Shown piece by piece: positions 10,321 through 18,119 of a DNA stretch of 64,000 bases (position 1 is its first letter; every line of letters starts with the position of its first letter). This stretch comes from Pseudomonas sp. GM18 (GTDB lineage Bacteria; Pseudomonadota; Gammaproteobacteria; Pseudomonadales; Pseudomonadaceae): NCBI RefSeq assembly GCF_000282195.1, contig NZ_AKJT01000035.1, positions 19,584 to 83,583 on the forward strand, given 5' to 3'. The notes under the pieces were generated by a model, which was not told the DNA's origin, did not search any database, and worked only from the letters and a program-made list of their open reading frames with translations. The position numbers and the translations under genes are program-made.

Positions 10321-10596
10321 ATGGCCAGTATTAGTGTTGAGCGTGCCCACGGCCTGGGTAAGGAAGCGGCCCGCGAGAAGGCCGACAAGTTGGCGCAGAA
10401 ACTGTCCGATCAATATGGCCTGGAGCCGCAGTGGTCCGGCGACACCCTGAACCTCAAGCGCTCCGGTGTGAAAGGCGCGGTGCATGTGGGCGAGGATTCG
10501 ATCAGGGTCGATGTTGAACTGGGGCTGTTGATGTCCGCCATGAGCGGCACCATCAAGTCGGAAATCGAAAGGGCCCTCGACAAAGCCCTTGCGTGA
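10321..10596 (+). CDS. PHA granule-region protein (polyhydroxyalkanoic acid system family)
   Basis: A 91-residue protein matching the PHA_gran_rgn family by its opening MASISVERAHGLGKEAAREKA, its central beta-rich part and the closing SEIERALDKAL. These proteins are encoded next to phasin genes in pseudomonads, and no biochemical role is firmly set. It lies just upstream of phaI on the same strand, separated by a ~100-bp inverted repeat. It has no signal peptide or membrane segment, so it should be cytoplasmic or granule-associated. Confidence 0.85.
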   Translation: MASISVERAHGLGKEAAREKADKLAQKLSDQYGLEPQWSGDTLNLKRSGVKGAVHVGEDSIRVDVELGLLMSAMSGTIKSEIERALDKALA

Positions 10597-10601
10597 TTGC
10601 G

Positions 10602-10700
10602 ACCTGTGGAGCGAGGCTTGCTCGCGAAGGCGGAGGTCCTGCCCTCGAAGATGTTGCGGATGGACCGGCCTCTTTGCGAGCAAGCTTCGCTCCTACAGGT
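10602..10700. repeat. REP-type inverted pair
   Basis: Left arm ACCTGTGGAGCGAGGCTTGC and an imperfect inverse on the right (GCAAGCTTCGCTCCTACAGGT region) enclose about 50 bases. This is the common Pseudomonas paired REP design (REPIN). It separates the PHA granule-region gene from the phasin genes and may end or attenuate the upstream transcript. Confidence 0.8.
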
Positions 10701-10822
10701 ATTTCACGGCACGCAATTGTTGCGGTTGTTAGGGTGCCGTTTCTAATTTTTCTCCCTACTTTGTGCCTGAGCCCGACACTTTCGCGGGCAGTTCCTCAAC
10801 CCTTCTGCGCGTGAGGTGGACC

Positions 10823-11245
10823 ATGGCCAAAGTTATTTTGAAGAAAAAAGTCGACGTTGAGACCAACACTCTGAACGACGTCAAATCGTATGCCCGCAAG
10901 ATCTGGCTGGCAGGCCTGGGTGCTTACACCAAGGTCGGTCAAGAGGGCAGCGAGTACGTTCAAGAGTTGATCAAGGCTGGTCAAGCTGTTGAAAAGAAAG
11001 GCAAAAAAGTAGTTGCTGAGAAACTTGAAGCGGCTAATGCCGAGATCGATGAAGCCAAGAGTGAAGTGAGTACTTTCAAAGGTAAAGTCGAACTTCAACT
11101 CGACAAAGTCGAGAAGGCTTTCGATACGCGTATCGCAAGTGCCTTGAATCGTATCGGCATTCCGTCTAAACATGACGTGGAGACACTCTCTGCTAAGCTC
11201 GATGAGCTGACAGCATTGCTCGAACGTGTCGCGCGTAAATCTTAA
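10823..11245 (+). CDS. phaI: Phasin PhaI, PHA granule-associated protein
   Basis: A 140-residue phasin that coats polyhydroxyalkanoate granules. The conserved amphipathic segment (ARKIWLAGLGAYTKVG, about residues 25-40) is shared with PhaF, followed by a long helical coiled-coil region with a Leu zipper-like end (LSAKLDELTALLERV). The ATG at 10823 follows GAGGTGG and gives MAKVILKKK, the usual start. It is the first gene of phaIF and its codon use is typical of a well-expressed gene. Confidence 0.95.
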   Translation: MAKVILKKKVDVETNTLNDVKSYARKIWLAGLGAYTKVGQEGSEYVQELIKAGQAVEKKGKKVVAEKLEAANAEIDEAKSEVSTFKGKVELQLDKVEKAFDTRIASALNRIGIPSKHDVETLSAKLDELTALLERVARKS

Positions 11246-11255
11246 GGAGAACGGG

Positions 11256-12074
11256 ATGGCTGGCAAAAAGAATACTGAAAAAGAAGGCAGCTCGTGGATC
11301 GGGAAGGTCGAAGACTACTCCCGCAAGATCTGGCTGGCTGGTTTAGGCGTGTACTCGAAGATTGATACTGACGGCAGCAAACTCTTCGATGCATTGGTTA
11401 AGGACGGCGAGAAAGCCGAGAAGCTCACCAAGAGCGCTGTCGGCAAGACTGTCGATGCTGCCAAGGACTCCGCTTCGTCGGCCAAGTCGCGCATCAGCGG
11501 CGTGAAAGATCGCGCACTGGGCAAGTGGGATGAGCTGGAAGGGGCTTTCGACAAGCGCCTGAACAGCGCCATTTCGCGCCTGGGTGTACCGAGCCGCAAT
11601 GAAGTCAAGGCACTGCACAGCAAGGTCGATACCCTGACCAAGCAAATCGAAAAACTCACCGGTGCCAAGGTTGCGCCTGTTGCGGCGAAAACCGCGGCGG
11701 CCAAACCTGCAGCTAAAAGCGCTGCCAAACCATTGGCCAAGGCCGCAGCGAAGCCTGCCGCCAAACCGGCAGCCAAAACTGCTGCTGCGAAACCTGCAGC
11801 CAAAGCGGCCGCTAAACCCGCTGTAAAAGCTGCTGCAAAACCAGCCGCTAAACCGGCGGCCAAACCTGTAGCTAAAACCGTAGCGGCCAAACCCGCTGCA
11901 GCGAAGAAGCCAGCAGTGAAAAAACCGGCAGCCCCGAAAGCGGCCGCCCCGAAACCAGCAGTGGCTGCCGCCAAACCGGCAACCCCGGTCAGTCCGGCGA
12001 ACTCTGCCGCTGCGCCGACCCCTGCTGTAACCCCGACTGCTGCTCCGGCTCCGGCGCCAACCAGTCAGTCCTGA
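11256..12074 (+). CDS. phaF: Phasin PhaF with histone H1-like tail
   Basis: A 272-residue bifunctional phasin. Residues ~1-140 are the PHA-binding phasin domain (SRKIWLAGLGVYSKI; coiled-coil end LHSKVDTLTKQIEKL). Residues ~140-272 are a Lys/Ala/Pro-rich tail of AAKPA-type repeats that in P. putida binds DNA nonspecifically and helps distribute granules between daughter cells. The start follows AAGGAGAACGGG, 10 bases after phaI. The tail-coding DNA is a chain of degenerate 15-base units and is prone to length change. Confidence 0.96.
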   Translation: MAGKKNTEKEGSSWIGKVEDYSRKIWLAGLGVYSKIDTDGSKLFDALVKDGEKAEKLTKSAVGKTVDAAKDSASSAKSRISGVKDRALGKWDELEGAFDKRLNSAISRLGVPSRNEVKALHSKVDTLTKQIEKLTGAKVAPVAAKTAAAKPAAKSAAKPLAKAAAKPAAKPAAKTAAAKPAAKAAAKPAVKAAAKPAAKPAAKPVAKTVAAKPAAAKKPAVKKPAAPKAAAPKPAVAAAKPATPVSPANSAAAPTPAVTPTAAPAPAPTSQS

Positions 12075-12075
12075 T

Positions 12076-12185
12076 GATCGTTCCCACGCTCCGCGTGGGA
12101 ATGCCTCACCGGACGCTCCGCGTCCATTTCGGCAGTGACGCAGAGCGTCACCGGCTGCATTCCCACGCGGAGCATGGGAACGATC
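12076..12185. repeat. 110-bp GATCGTTCCC palindromic repeat, full copy 2
   Basis: Complete element with both terminal hairpins (GATCGTTCCCACGC at the left, its inverse at the right with one change, GAGCATGGG) and the central GACGCTCCGCGTC/GACGCAGAGCGTC words. It begins directly after the phaF stop and lies between the convergent phaF and phaD genes, immediately before an intrinsic terminator. Confidence 0.92.
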
Positions 12186-12215
12186 ACGCCCGGCCTGTAA
12201 AGGTCGGGCGTTTTT
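12186..12215. terminator. Intrinsic terminator of phaIF
   Basis: ACGCCCGGCC, a 6-base loop, GGTCGGGCGT and a T5 tract on the plus strand: a GC-rich stem directly followed by T residues, placed after phaF. Confidence 0.85.
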
Positions 12216-12235
12216 GTTTGAGCGTTGAAAAGATC

Positions 12236-12853
12236 TTAATGCTCTTCCAGATACTGCAACGCCAACCGCTCGGTCGCGACTTTGACCGGCGGCAACAAGT
12301 GCGGTGCCACCAGCATCATGATCTGGTACACCACCAGTCGTACTTCACCTTCACGGTCGAGAATCCGCTGATAGTCCAGCGAGAACAGCAACGTCATGGT
12401 GATTTGTTCCACCAGTTGTCCCAGCGCCTGGGTGTCACTGACCAACTGCCCCTGAGCCTTCAACTGCGCCAGCAATGAAGCCAGTGTGCGCTTCAACGCA
12501 TTGAGCAGGTTGCGTATCCCCTTGGCCAGTTTCGGCAGGCGGCCAGCAAGGTTCGACAGGTCCTGGAACAGAAACCGGTATTGGGCCAGGCGTTCGACGA
12601 TCAGGTGCAGGAACAGCCAGTAATCTTCGGGGGCCAATTCCACATCGGACGGTGGATCGAGCAAGGGCGTCAGTTCGGTCTGGAAGCGTTCGAACAGCCC
12701 CAGGATCAGCGGCTCCTTACCGTGGAAGTGGTAGTAGAGGTTGCCCGGGCTGATGCCCATTTCGTTGGCCACTTCCATGGTGGAAACGTTCGGTTCGCCC
12801 TTCTGATTGAACAACTGCAGGGCACATTCGAGAATCCGGTCGCGGGTTTTCAT
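12236..12853 (-). CDS. phaD: TetR-family regulator PhaD of the PHA locus
   Basis: A 205-residue TetR-type DNA-binding protein. The N-terminal helix-turn-helix is clear (STMEVANEMGISPGNLYYHFHGKEPL); the rest is the ligand-binding helical domain. In P. putida, PhaD activates the phaC1 and phaI promoters in response to a fatty-acid-derived signal. It is the last gene of phaC1ZC2D and converges on phaF. Family assignment is firm from motif plus position. Confidence 0.95.
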   Translation of the reverse strand: MKTRDRILECALQLFNQKGEPNVSTMEVANEMGISPGNLYYHFHGKEPLILGLFERFQTELTPLLDPPSDVELAPEDYWLFLHLIVERLAQYRFLFQDLSNLAGRLPKLAKGIRNLLNALKRTLASLLAQLKAQGQLVSDTQALGQLVEQITMTLLFSLDYQRILDREGEVRLVVYQIMMLVAPHLLPPVKVATERLALQYLEEH

Positions 12854-12912
12854 CCAGTCTTCTTAATGGTCGAGTCAGGCCACAGCCATTGGCGGCCGTG
12901 GTTCATTGAACG

Positions 12913-14595
12913 TCAGCGCACGCGCACGTAAGTACCGGGTGCCGCCTCCATCGGTGGATAGTTCTGGTTGCCGAGGGTCATCTGGGTTTCGTGTAGTGCG
13001 CCGGAGCGTTCCTGAATCCAGCTCAGCCATTGCGTCCACCAACTGCCGTCGACGCGTTTGGCGTCGTAGTACCAGGCCCGCGGGTCGCTGCTCAGTTTCG
13101 GGTTCTCGACGTAGTTGGCTTTCGAATTGTGCGGCGGATTGAGAATGCTCTGCACATGACCGCTGCTCGACAGTACGAAGCGCCGCTCGCCACCCAGCAG
13201 CAAGGTCGAGCGATACACCGCATCCCACGGGGTGATGTGATCGTTCATACCGGCCACGCTGAAACTGTCGACGGTGACTTTCTGCAGGTCGATCGGTGTG
13301 CCGCACACTTCCAGCCCGCCCGGATGACTCAGCGGGTTGTGCTTGAAGAAGTCCAGCAGGTCGCCATGAAACGCTGCCGGCAGGCGCGTGTTGTCATTGT
13401 TCCAGTAGAGGATGTCGAACGCCGGCGGCTCCTTGCCCAGCAGGTAGTTATTGACGAAGTAATTCCAGATCAAATCGTTGGGGCGCATCCAGGCAAAAAC
13501 CCTGGCCATGTCGCGACCTTCCAGAACGCCCTTCTGATACGAGCGGCGCTTGGCCGCTTCCAGGGTCTGTTCGTCGACGAAGAGGGTGGCCGGGCTTTCT
13601 ATCTGACTGTCGAGCAGGCTGACCAGATAGGTCGCGCTGGACACCCGCCGCAGCTGTCGTTTGGCCTGCAAGTGCCCTTGCAGCGCGGCGATGGTCAGCC
13701 CGCCGGCGCAGGCACCCATCAGGTTGACGTCGCGCGCACCGGTGATCGCCCGGCACACATTCATCGCTTCTTCGGCGGCTTCGACGTAAGACGACAGCCC
13801 CCATTCGCGGTGACGCACATCGGGATTGCGCCAGCTGATCACGAAGGTCTGCAAGCCGTTTTTGAGGGCGAACTGGACGAAGCTGTTGCTCGGGCTCAAG
13901 TCGAAAATGTAGAACTTGTTGATTTGTGGCGGCACGATCAGCAACGGCTTGGAATACTGTTTTTCGCTCATCGGCTTGTACTGGATCAGCTCCAGCAGCT
14001 CATTGCGAAACACCACGGAGCCGGTGGTGGTGGCGACTGTCTTGCCTACCTCGAATGCTTGTTTGGTGACCTGTCTGGGCAAGCCGTCGTTGTGCAGCAG
14101 GTCGTCGAGCAGATGGCCGATACCCCGCACCAGACTGTGACCGCCGGAATTGAAGATCTCCTTGATCGCCAGCGGATTGAGCAGGGTGTTGGACGGTGCC
14201 ACGGCGTCGTTGATCAAGGCAAATGCAAAGTGGGCGCGGGCGCGGTCGTCCGGGCTCAGGTTGCTCTCGTCGATCCAGTTCTTGACCTCTATCTGCCAGC
14301 TCAGATAGGCCTGCAGGCTGCGGCGATAAAAAGGATTGAGGCTCCACGTCGGGTCGGCAAAGCGACTGTCCTGTGGGCTGATCGGGTGAAGAGTCTCACC
14401 CAACAGCACGCGACCCAGCTGGCCGCCCAGTTTCAAGGCATGCCGGGCCGTGTACACTGGATTGCGCAGGCCGTGGGCGGCCAGGCTGCGCAAGGTTGAA
14501 AGCAAGTCCCGGCCGCGCAGACCGGTAACCGCACTCTGTGCGTTGATGAATGCAGCGGGAGTGGGCAAGGAGCCCTTCGCTGGTTTGTCGCGCAT
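12913..14595 (-). CDS. phaC2: Class II PHA synthase 2
   Basis: A 560-residue medium-chain-length poly(3-hydroxyalkanoate) synthase that polymerises (R)-3-hydroxyacyl-CoA. The lipase-like box holds the catalytic Cys (GACAGG); the Asp (AGMNDHITPW) and His (SSSGHVQSI) of the triad follow. It has the length of class II enzymes and is closely similar to the second synthase at 15714, as expected for the phaC1-phaZ-phaC2 duplication. It lies between phaZ and phaD. Confidence 0.96.
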   Translation of the reverse strand: MRDKPAKGSLPTPAAFINAQSAVTGLRGRDLLSTLRSLAAHGLRNPVYTARHALKLGGQLGRVLLGETLHPISPQDSRFADPTWSLNPFYRRSLQAYLSWQIEVKNWIDESNLSPDDRARAHFAFALINDAVAPSNTLLNPLAIKEIFNSGGHSLVRGIGHLLDDLLHNDGLPRQVTKQAFEVGKTVATTTGSVVFRNELLELIQYKPMSEKQYSKPLLIVPPQINKFYIFDLSPSNSFVQFALKNGLQTFVISWRNPDVRHREWGLSSYVEAAEEAMNVCRAITGARDVNLMGACAGGLTIAALQGHLQAKRQLRRVSSATYLVSLLDSQIESPATLFVDEQTLEAAKRRSYQKGVLEGRDMARVFAWMRPNDLIWNYFVNNYLLGKEPPAFDILYWNNDNTRLPAAFHGDLLDFFKHNPLSHPGGLEVCGTPIDLQKVTVDSFSVAGMNDHITPWDAVYRSTLLLGGERRFVLSSSGHVQSILNPPHNSKANYVENPKLSSDPRAWYYDAKRVDGSWWTQWLSWIQERSGALHETQMTLGNQNYPPMEAAPGTYVRVR

Positions 14596-14724
14596 GAGTC
14601 AACACTCCTTCGTCTTCAGGCCAAAAACAAACTCACCGAACAAAACACCATAGACGTTGTTGCGGATTGTTGCGCGGTACGACGTCCTGCCAACCCTCTT
14701 TTCCTACACCAAGGCCGGGGCCGG

Positions 14725-15579
14725 TCAACTGCCCGATGGCGCCGGATGCGGATGCATCACTGCGCGCTGACGTTCCTCTTGGAGAAACTTCATGATGATC
14801 GGTGCCACCGCTTCGGCCCGGGTAATCAAGAACAGATGCCCGTCGTCGATGATGTGCAGTTGGGCATTGGGAATTCGCCAGGCCAGCATGCGCATATTGA
14901 TCAGCGGGATCAGAGGGTCATCATCGCCGGCCAGCACCAGGGTCGGCTGGTGGATCTTGTGCAGCCAGTGAATGCTGGTCCAGCCGAACCCGGCGAACAG
15001 CTGCCAGTAGTAGCCCAGTTTGCCTGCCGAGCGAACCCGCGCGGCGTGACTGGCAGCCAGGGTCGGATCGCGACGGAATGAGCCGCCATAGATCATCGGC
15101 GCGATGCGAATCACATGGGACGGCTGGATGTAGCGTCGTGGGCTGGCCATCATCCACAGCACTTTCGGTTTGCCCGGCACCATCACTGTTCCGGCCGCCG
15201 TGGCTGCCAGCACCAGCTTCTTGCAGCGCTCGGGATAGTCATGGGCGAATTGCTGCGCCAGAGCGCCACCCCATGACACGCCGATCACATTGACCTGCCC
15301 GTAATCGAGATAGTCGAGCATTCGCGCCGTCAGCTTCGCCAGGCCCGGAAAGCGATACGGCCGGCTGGGCGTCGATGAGCCACCGACACCGGGGACGTCG
15401 AAGGCGATGACTTCCAGGTCCGGATCCAGCGCCTGGACGAACGGAAATATCAGCTCCAGGTTGGCACCGATGCCATTGAAAACCAGCAAGGGCGTCAAGT
15501 GAGGCTTGCCGGGGCGTACCGCGGTGCGGAGGGTCTGCCCATCCAGGTTGACGGTACGAAATACGAACGGTTGCGGCAT
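14725..15579 (-). CDS. phaZ: Intracellular PHA depolymerase
   Basis: A 284-residue alpha/beta hydrolase that mobilises stored medium-chain PHA. The nucleophile elbow is GVSWGGAL, with downstream Asp (LAGDDDPLIP) and His (IDDGHLFL) completing the triad. It lacks a signal peptide, consistent with an intracellular granule enzyme. It is placed between the two synthases, the usual pseudomonad order. Confidence 0.96.
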   Translation of the reverse strand: MPQPFVFRTVNLDGQTLRTAVRPGKPHLTPLLVFNGIGANLELIFPFVQALDPDLEVIAFDVPGVGGSSTPSRPYRFPGLAKLTARMLDYLDYGQVNVIGVSWGGALAQQFAHDYPERCKKLVLAATAAGTVMVPGKPKVLWMMASPRRYIQPSHVIRIAPMIYGGSFRRDPTLAASHAARVRSAGKLGYYWQLFAGFGWTSIHWLHKIHQPTLVLAGDDDPLIPLINMRMLAWRIPNAQLHIIDDGHLFLITRAEAVAPIIMKFLQEERQRAVMHPHPAPSGS

Positions 15580-15671
15580 GCACGAAGCCCTGTAGGTTTT
15601 AAACGCTGCTCGGGCCTTCCCGGGCCGTCGCAGAATGTTCGAGGCTGGCCTCGAGGCTGATTAATAACAAT

Positions 15672-15693
15672 CGCGGCACCTCCCAGTGCCGCG
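15672..15693 (-). terminator. Hairpin between phaC1 and phaZ, possible partial terminator
   Basis: CGCGGCAC and GTGCCGCG form a perfect 8-bp stem around a 6-base loop, followed on the minus strand by ATTGTTATT, a weak T-rich tail. It lies just after the phaC1 stop and could lower transcription into phaZ-phaC2-phaD. Confidence 0.6.
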
Positions 15694-15713
15694 GACTGCG
15701 AGTTGTTTGAAAC

Positions 15714-17393
15714 TCAACGTTCGTGCACATATGTGCCTGGTGACGCTTCACCCGCGGGATAGGCCTTGTTGCCAAGGTTGGCGGGGGACTTCTTCAGTTT
15801 GCCGGAGCGCTCGGCCTGCCACGCCTGCCAGTGCAGCCACCAGGAGTCGGTGTGCTTGGTGGAGTTTTCCATCCAGTCCTCGGCTTTGACCGGCATGTCA
15901 GTGCTGGTCATGTAGCGTGCTTTCGGATTGCCCGGCGGGTTCAGGATGCTCTGGATATGTCCGCTGCTGGACAGCACGAATTCGACCTTGCCGCCGAACA
16001 GTTGTGCCGACTTGTAGCAGGACTTCCACGGGGTGATGTGATCGTTGGTGCCGGCCAGGGAAAAGATGTCGGCATCGACCTGTTTGAGGTCGATCGGCGT
16101 GCCGCACACTTCCAGTGCGTTGGGTCGGATCAGTGGGTTGTTTTTGAACATCTCGATCAGGTCGCCGTGGAAAGCGGCCGGCAGGCGAGTGGTGTCGTTG
16201 TTCCAGAACAGAATGTCGAACACCGGTGGCTCGTTGCCCAACAGGTAGTTGTTGACCCAGTAGTTCCAGATCAAGTCGTTGGGGCGCATCCAGGCGAAGA
16301 CTTTCGCCATGTCGCGGCCTTCCAGCACACCGGCCTGGTAGGAATGGCGCTTGGCGGCTTCGAGGGTCTGCTCGTCGACGAACAGGGCCACGTCGCTGTC
16401 GAGGGTGGTGTCGAGCACGCTGACCAGCAGCGTCAGGGCGTTTACTTTCTTTTCGCCGATCGCTGCGTAATGACCCAGCAGGGCGGTGCAGGTAATGCCG
16501 CCGGAGCAGGCACCGAGCATGTTCACGTCTTTGCTGCCGGTGATCGCGGTGACTACATCGACTGCTTCCTTGAGCGCTTCGATGTAGGTCGACAGACCCC
16601 ACTCGCGTTGCTCCTTGGTCGGGTTGCGCCAGCTGACAATGAACGTCTGCACGTTGTTGCGCAGGCAGAAGCGCGCCAGGCTCTTGTCCGGGCTCAGGTC
16701 GAAAACATAGAACTTGTTGATTTGCGGCGGCACCACCAGCAGTGGGCGTTCATGCACCTGCTCGGTGATCGGCTTGTACTGGATCAGTTCCAGCACGTCG
16801 TTGCGAAAGACCACTGCGCCTTCGGTCACGCCCAGGCTCTTGCCGACTTCGAACGCGCCCATGTTGACCTGGCTCGGCATGCCGCCATTGTGGATCAGAT
16901 CCTTGGCCAGATGGGAGAGGCCGTCGAGCAGGCTTTTGCCGCCGGTTTCGAAGAAGCGTTTGACCGCCGCCGGGTTGGCCGCCGTGTTGGTCGGGGCCAT
17001 GGCTTCGGTCATGAGGTTGATCACGAAATGCCCGCGAGCGACGTCCTTGGGCGAGAGATTGCTCTTATCGATCCAGGTGTGGAGCTCCTTGCGCCACGCC
17101 AGATAAGTTTGCAAATAACGTTTGTAGAGAGGGTTTTGACTCCAGGCCGGGTCGAGGAAACGGCGGTCGTCGCTTTGCGGTTGAAGCTCGGATTTTCCGA
17201 ACAGCACGTTCTTGAGTTCGATGCCGAAATGGGCGACGTGCCTGGCACTGTGGATGGGTTGTCTGATGGCCTGGGTCAGCACCATTCGAGCGGAACCCAG
17301 TAGATCCTTTCTACGCAGCCCAACAACAGGATTCAGTCCCAAGGTATTTTCTGAAGCCTGGAATTTCAGGTCATCGTTTTGCTTGTTACTCAT
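15714..17393 (-). CDS. phaC1: Class II PHA synthase 1
   Basis: A 559-residue PHA polymerase, first gene of phaC1ZC2D. Catalytic Cys in GACSGG, Asp in AGTNDHITPW and His in SSSGHIQSI are present. The start MSNKQNDDLKFQASENTLGLN is the conserved PhaC1 beginning of pseudomonads. A long leader (about 250 bases to the DUF971 gene) carries a sigma-54-like promoter. Polymerises 3-hydroxyacyl-CoAs from fatty-acid metabolism into granules coated by PhaI and PhaF. Confidence 0.97.
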   Translation of the reverse strand: MSNKQNDDLKFQASENTLGLNPVVGLRRKDLLGSARMVLTQAIRQPIHSARHVAHFGIELKNVLFGKSELQPQSDDRRFLDPAWSQNPLYKRYLQTYLAWRKELHTWIDKSNLSPKDVARGHFVINLMTEAMAPTNTAANPAAVKRFFETGGKSLLDGLSHLAKDLIHNGGMPSQVNMGAFEVGKSLGVTEGAVVFRNDVLELIQYKPITEQVHERPLLVVPPQINKFYVFDLSPDKSLARFCLRNNVQTFIVSWRNPTKEQREWGLSTYIEALKEAVDVVTAITGSKDVNMLGACSGGITCTALLGHYAAIGEKKVNALTLLVSVLDTTLDSDVALFVDEQTLEAAKRHSYQAGVLEGRDMAKVFAWMRPNDLIWNYWVNNYLLGNEPPVFDILFWNNDTTRLPAAFHGDLIEMFKNNPLIRPNALEVCGTPIDLKQVDADIFSLAGTNDHITPWKSCYKSAQLFGGKVEFVLSSSGHIQSILNPPGNPKARYMTSTDMPVKAEDWMENSTKHTDSWWLHWQAWQAERSGKLKKSPANLGNKAYPAGEASPGTYVHER

Positions 17394-17515
17394 CTACGAC
17401 GCTCCATTGTCCTGAGGCGAGTACCTGAGCCCAGCTGTGTAGTCACACAATGCGCCAGGTACTACTGCTCGGGTGACCGTTAATTGCATAGCTGCTTTTC
17501 AGTTCAGAGAGCACT

Positions 17516-17531
17516 GCACGGAACTTGCCAG
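17516..17531 (-). promoter_or_regulatory. Sigma-54-type promoter upstream of phaC1
   Basis: Minus strand TGGCAAG-TTCC-GTGCA matches the -24/-12 consensus TGGCACG-N4-TTGCA with two mismatches and exact spacing between the invariant GG and GC. It is about 120 bases before the phaC1 start. Sigma-54 control would link PHA synthesis to nitrogen status. Confidence 0.55.
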
Positions 17532-17647
17532 CCCCATTGGTTACCCGAGTTTAATTTTTTTCGCAAGCGGGCCAATCGTTGACCCGGCAGCCAAGCATTC
17601 AAACAGATGGAATTAGAAAATGCCCTCTAAATACCCCGAGGCCTGAC

Positions 17648-18025
17648 CTAGAGCATCAGCTTGACGACCGACTCGTTCGGATCACGGGTCTTTCCAGCCG
17701 ATTTGAGTTCGGCAAGATAATCGTTCCACAGATCCTCTTGGCGTACGGCCAACTGGTACAGATATTCCCAGGTGAACAGTCCGCTGTCGTGGCCGTCGTC
17801 GAAGGTCAATTTCAGTGCGTACTGACCGGCCGGTTCGACCTTGCTCAGGCCTACGCCGATCTTGCCAAATTGCAGGATAGGTTTGCCGTGGCCCTGGACC
17901 TCGGCGGAAGGAGAGTGCACGCGAAGGAATTCTGCGGGCAGGTGATACTCCTCGCCGGACGCGTATTTGAGCGTCAGGGTTTTTGAGGCTTTGTGCAGTT
18001 TGATGTCGGTGGGGAGTTGGGTCAT
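17648..18025 (-). CDS. DUF971 protein (gamma-butyrobetaine hydroxylase-like N-terminal domain)
   Basis: A 125-residue protein made only of the DUF971 / GBBH-like N-terminal domain (PTDIKLHKASKTLTLKYASGEEYHLPAEFLRVHSPSAEVQGHG, later SGLFTWEYLYQLA). In larger proteins this domain precedes a hydroxylase; as a single domain its role is not established. The gene is conserved between hslU and phaC1 in pseudomonads and may be a remnant of neither pathway. No signal peptide. Confidence 0.85.
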   Translation of the reverse strand: MTQLPTDIKLHKASKTLTLKYASGEEYHLPAEFLRVHSPSAEVQGHGKPILQFGKIGVGLSKVEPAGQYALKLTFDDGHDSGLFTWEYLYQLAVRQEDLWNDYLAELKSAGKTRDPNESVVKLML

Positions 18026-18055
18026 GGCAGGTCGTCCGTCTATGTGGAACGTTGT

Positions 18056-18087
18056 GTAGGAGCTGCCGCAGTCTGCGCAGCTCCTAC
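18056..18087. repeat. Single REP hairpin
   Basis: GTAGGAGCTGC and its inverse GCAGCTCCTAC enclose a 10-base GC-rich loop. It sits between hslU and the DUF971 gene and is of the same TAGGAGCTGC family as elements at 22871 and 49258. It is the only terminator-like structure after hslU. Confidence 0.85.
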
Positions 18088-18119
18088 TGGTTTCACGTTC
18101 TCACAGGAGAGTAGGTGAC

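Noticed and set aside
10708..10724. A sigma-54-like site before phaI (CGGCACG followed by TTGC)
   Set aside because: The distance between the GG and GC elements is two bases too long for a functional -24/-12 promoter.
15831..17303. Long plus-strand frames opposite phaC1, and similarly opposite phaC2 and hslU
   Set aside because: All three mirror conserved enzyme genes and resemble each other only because the two synthases do.
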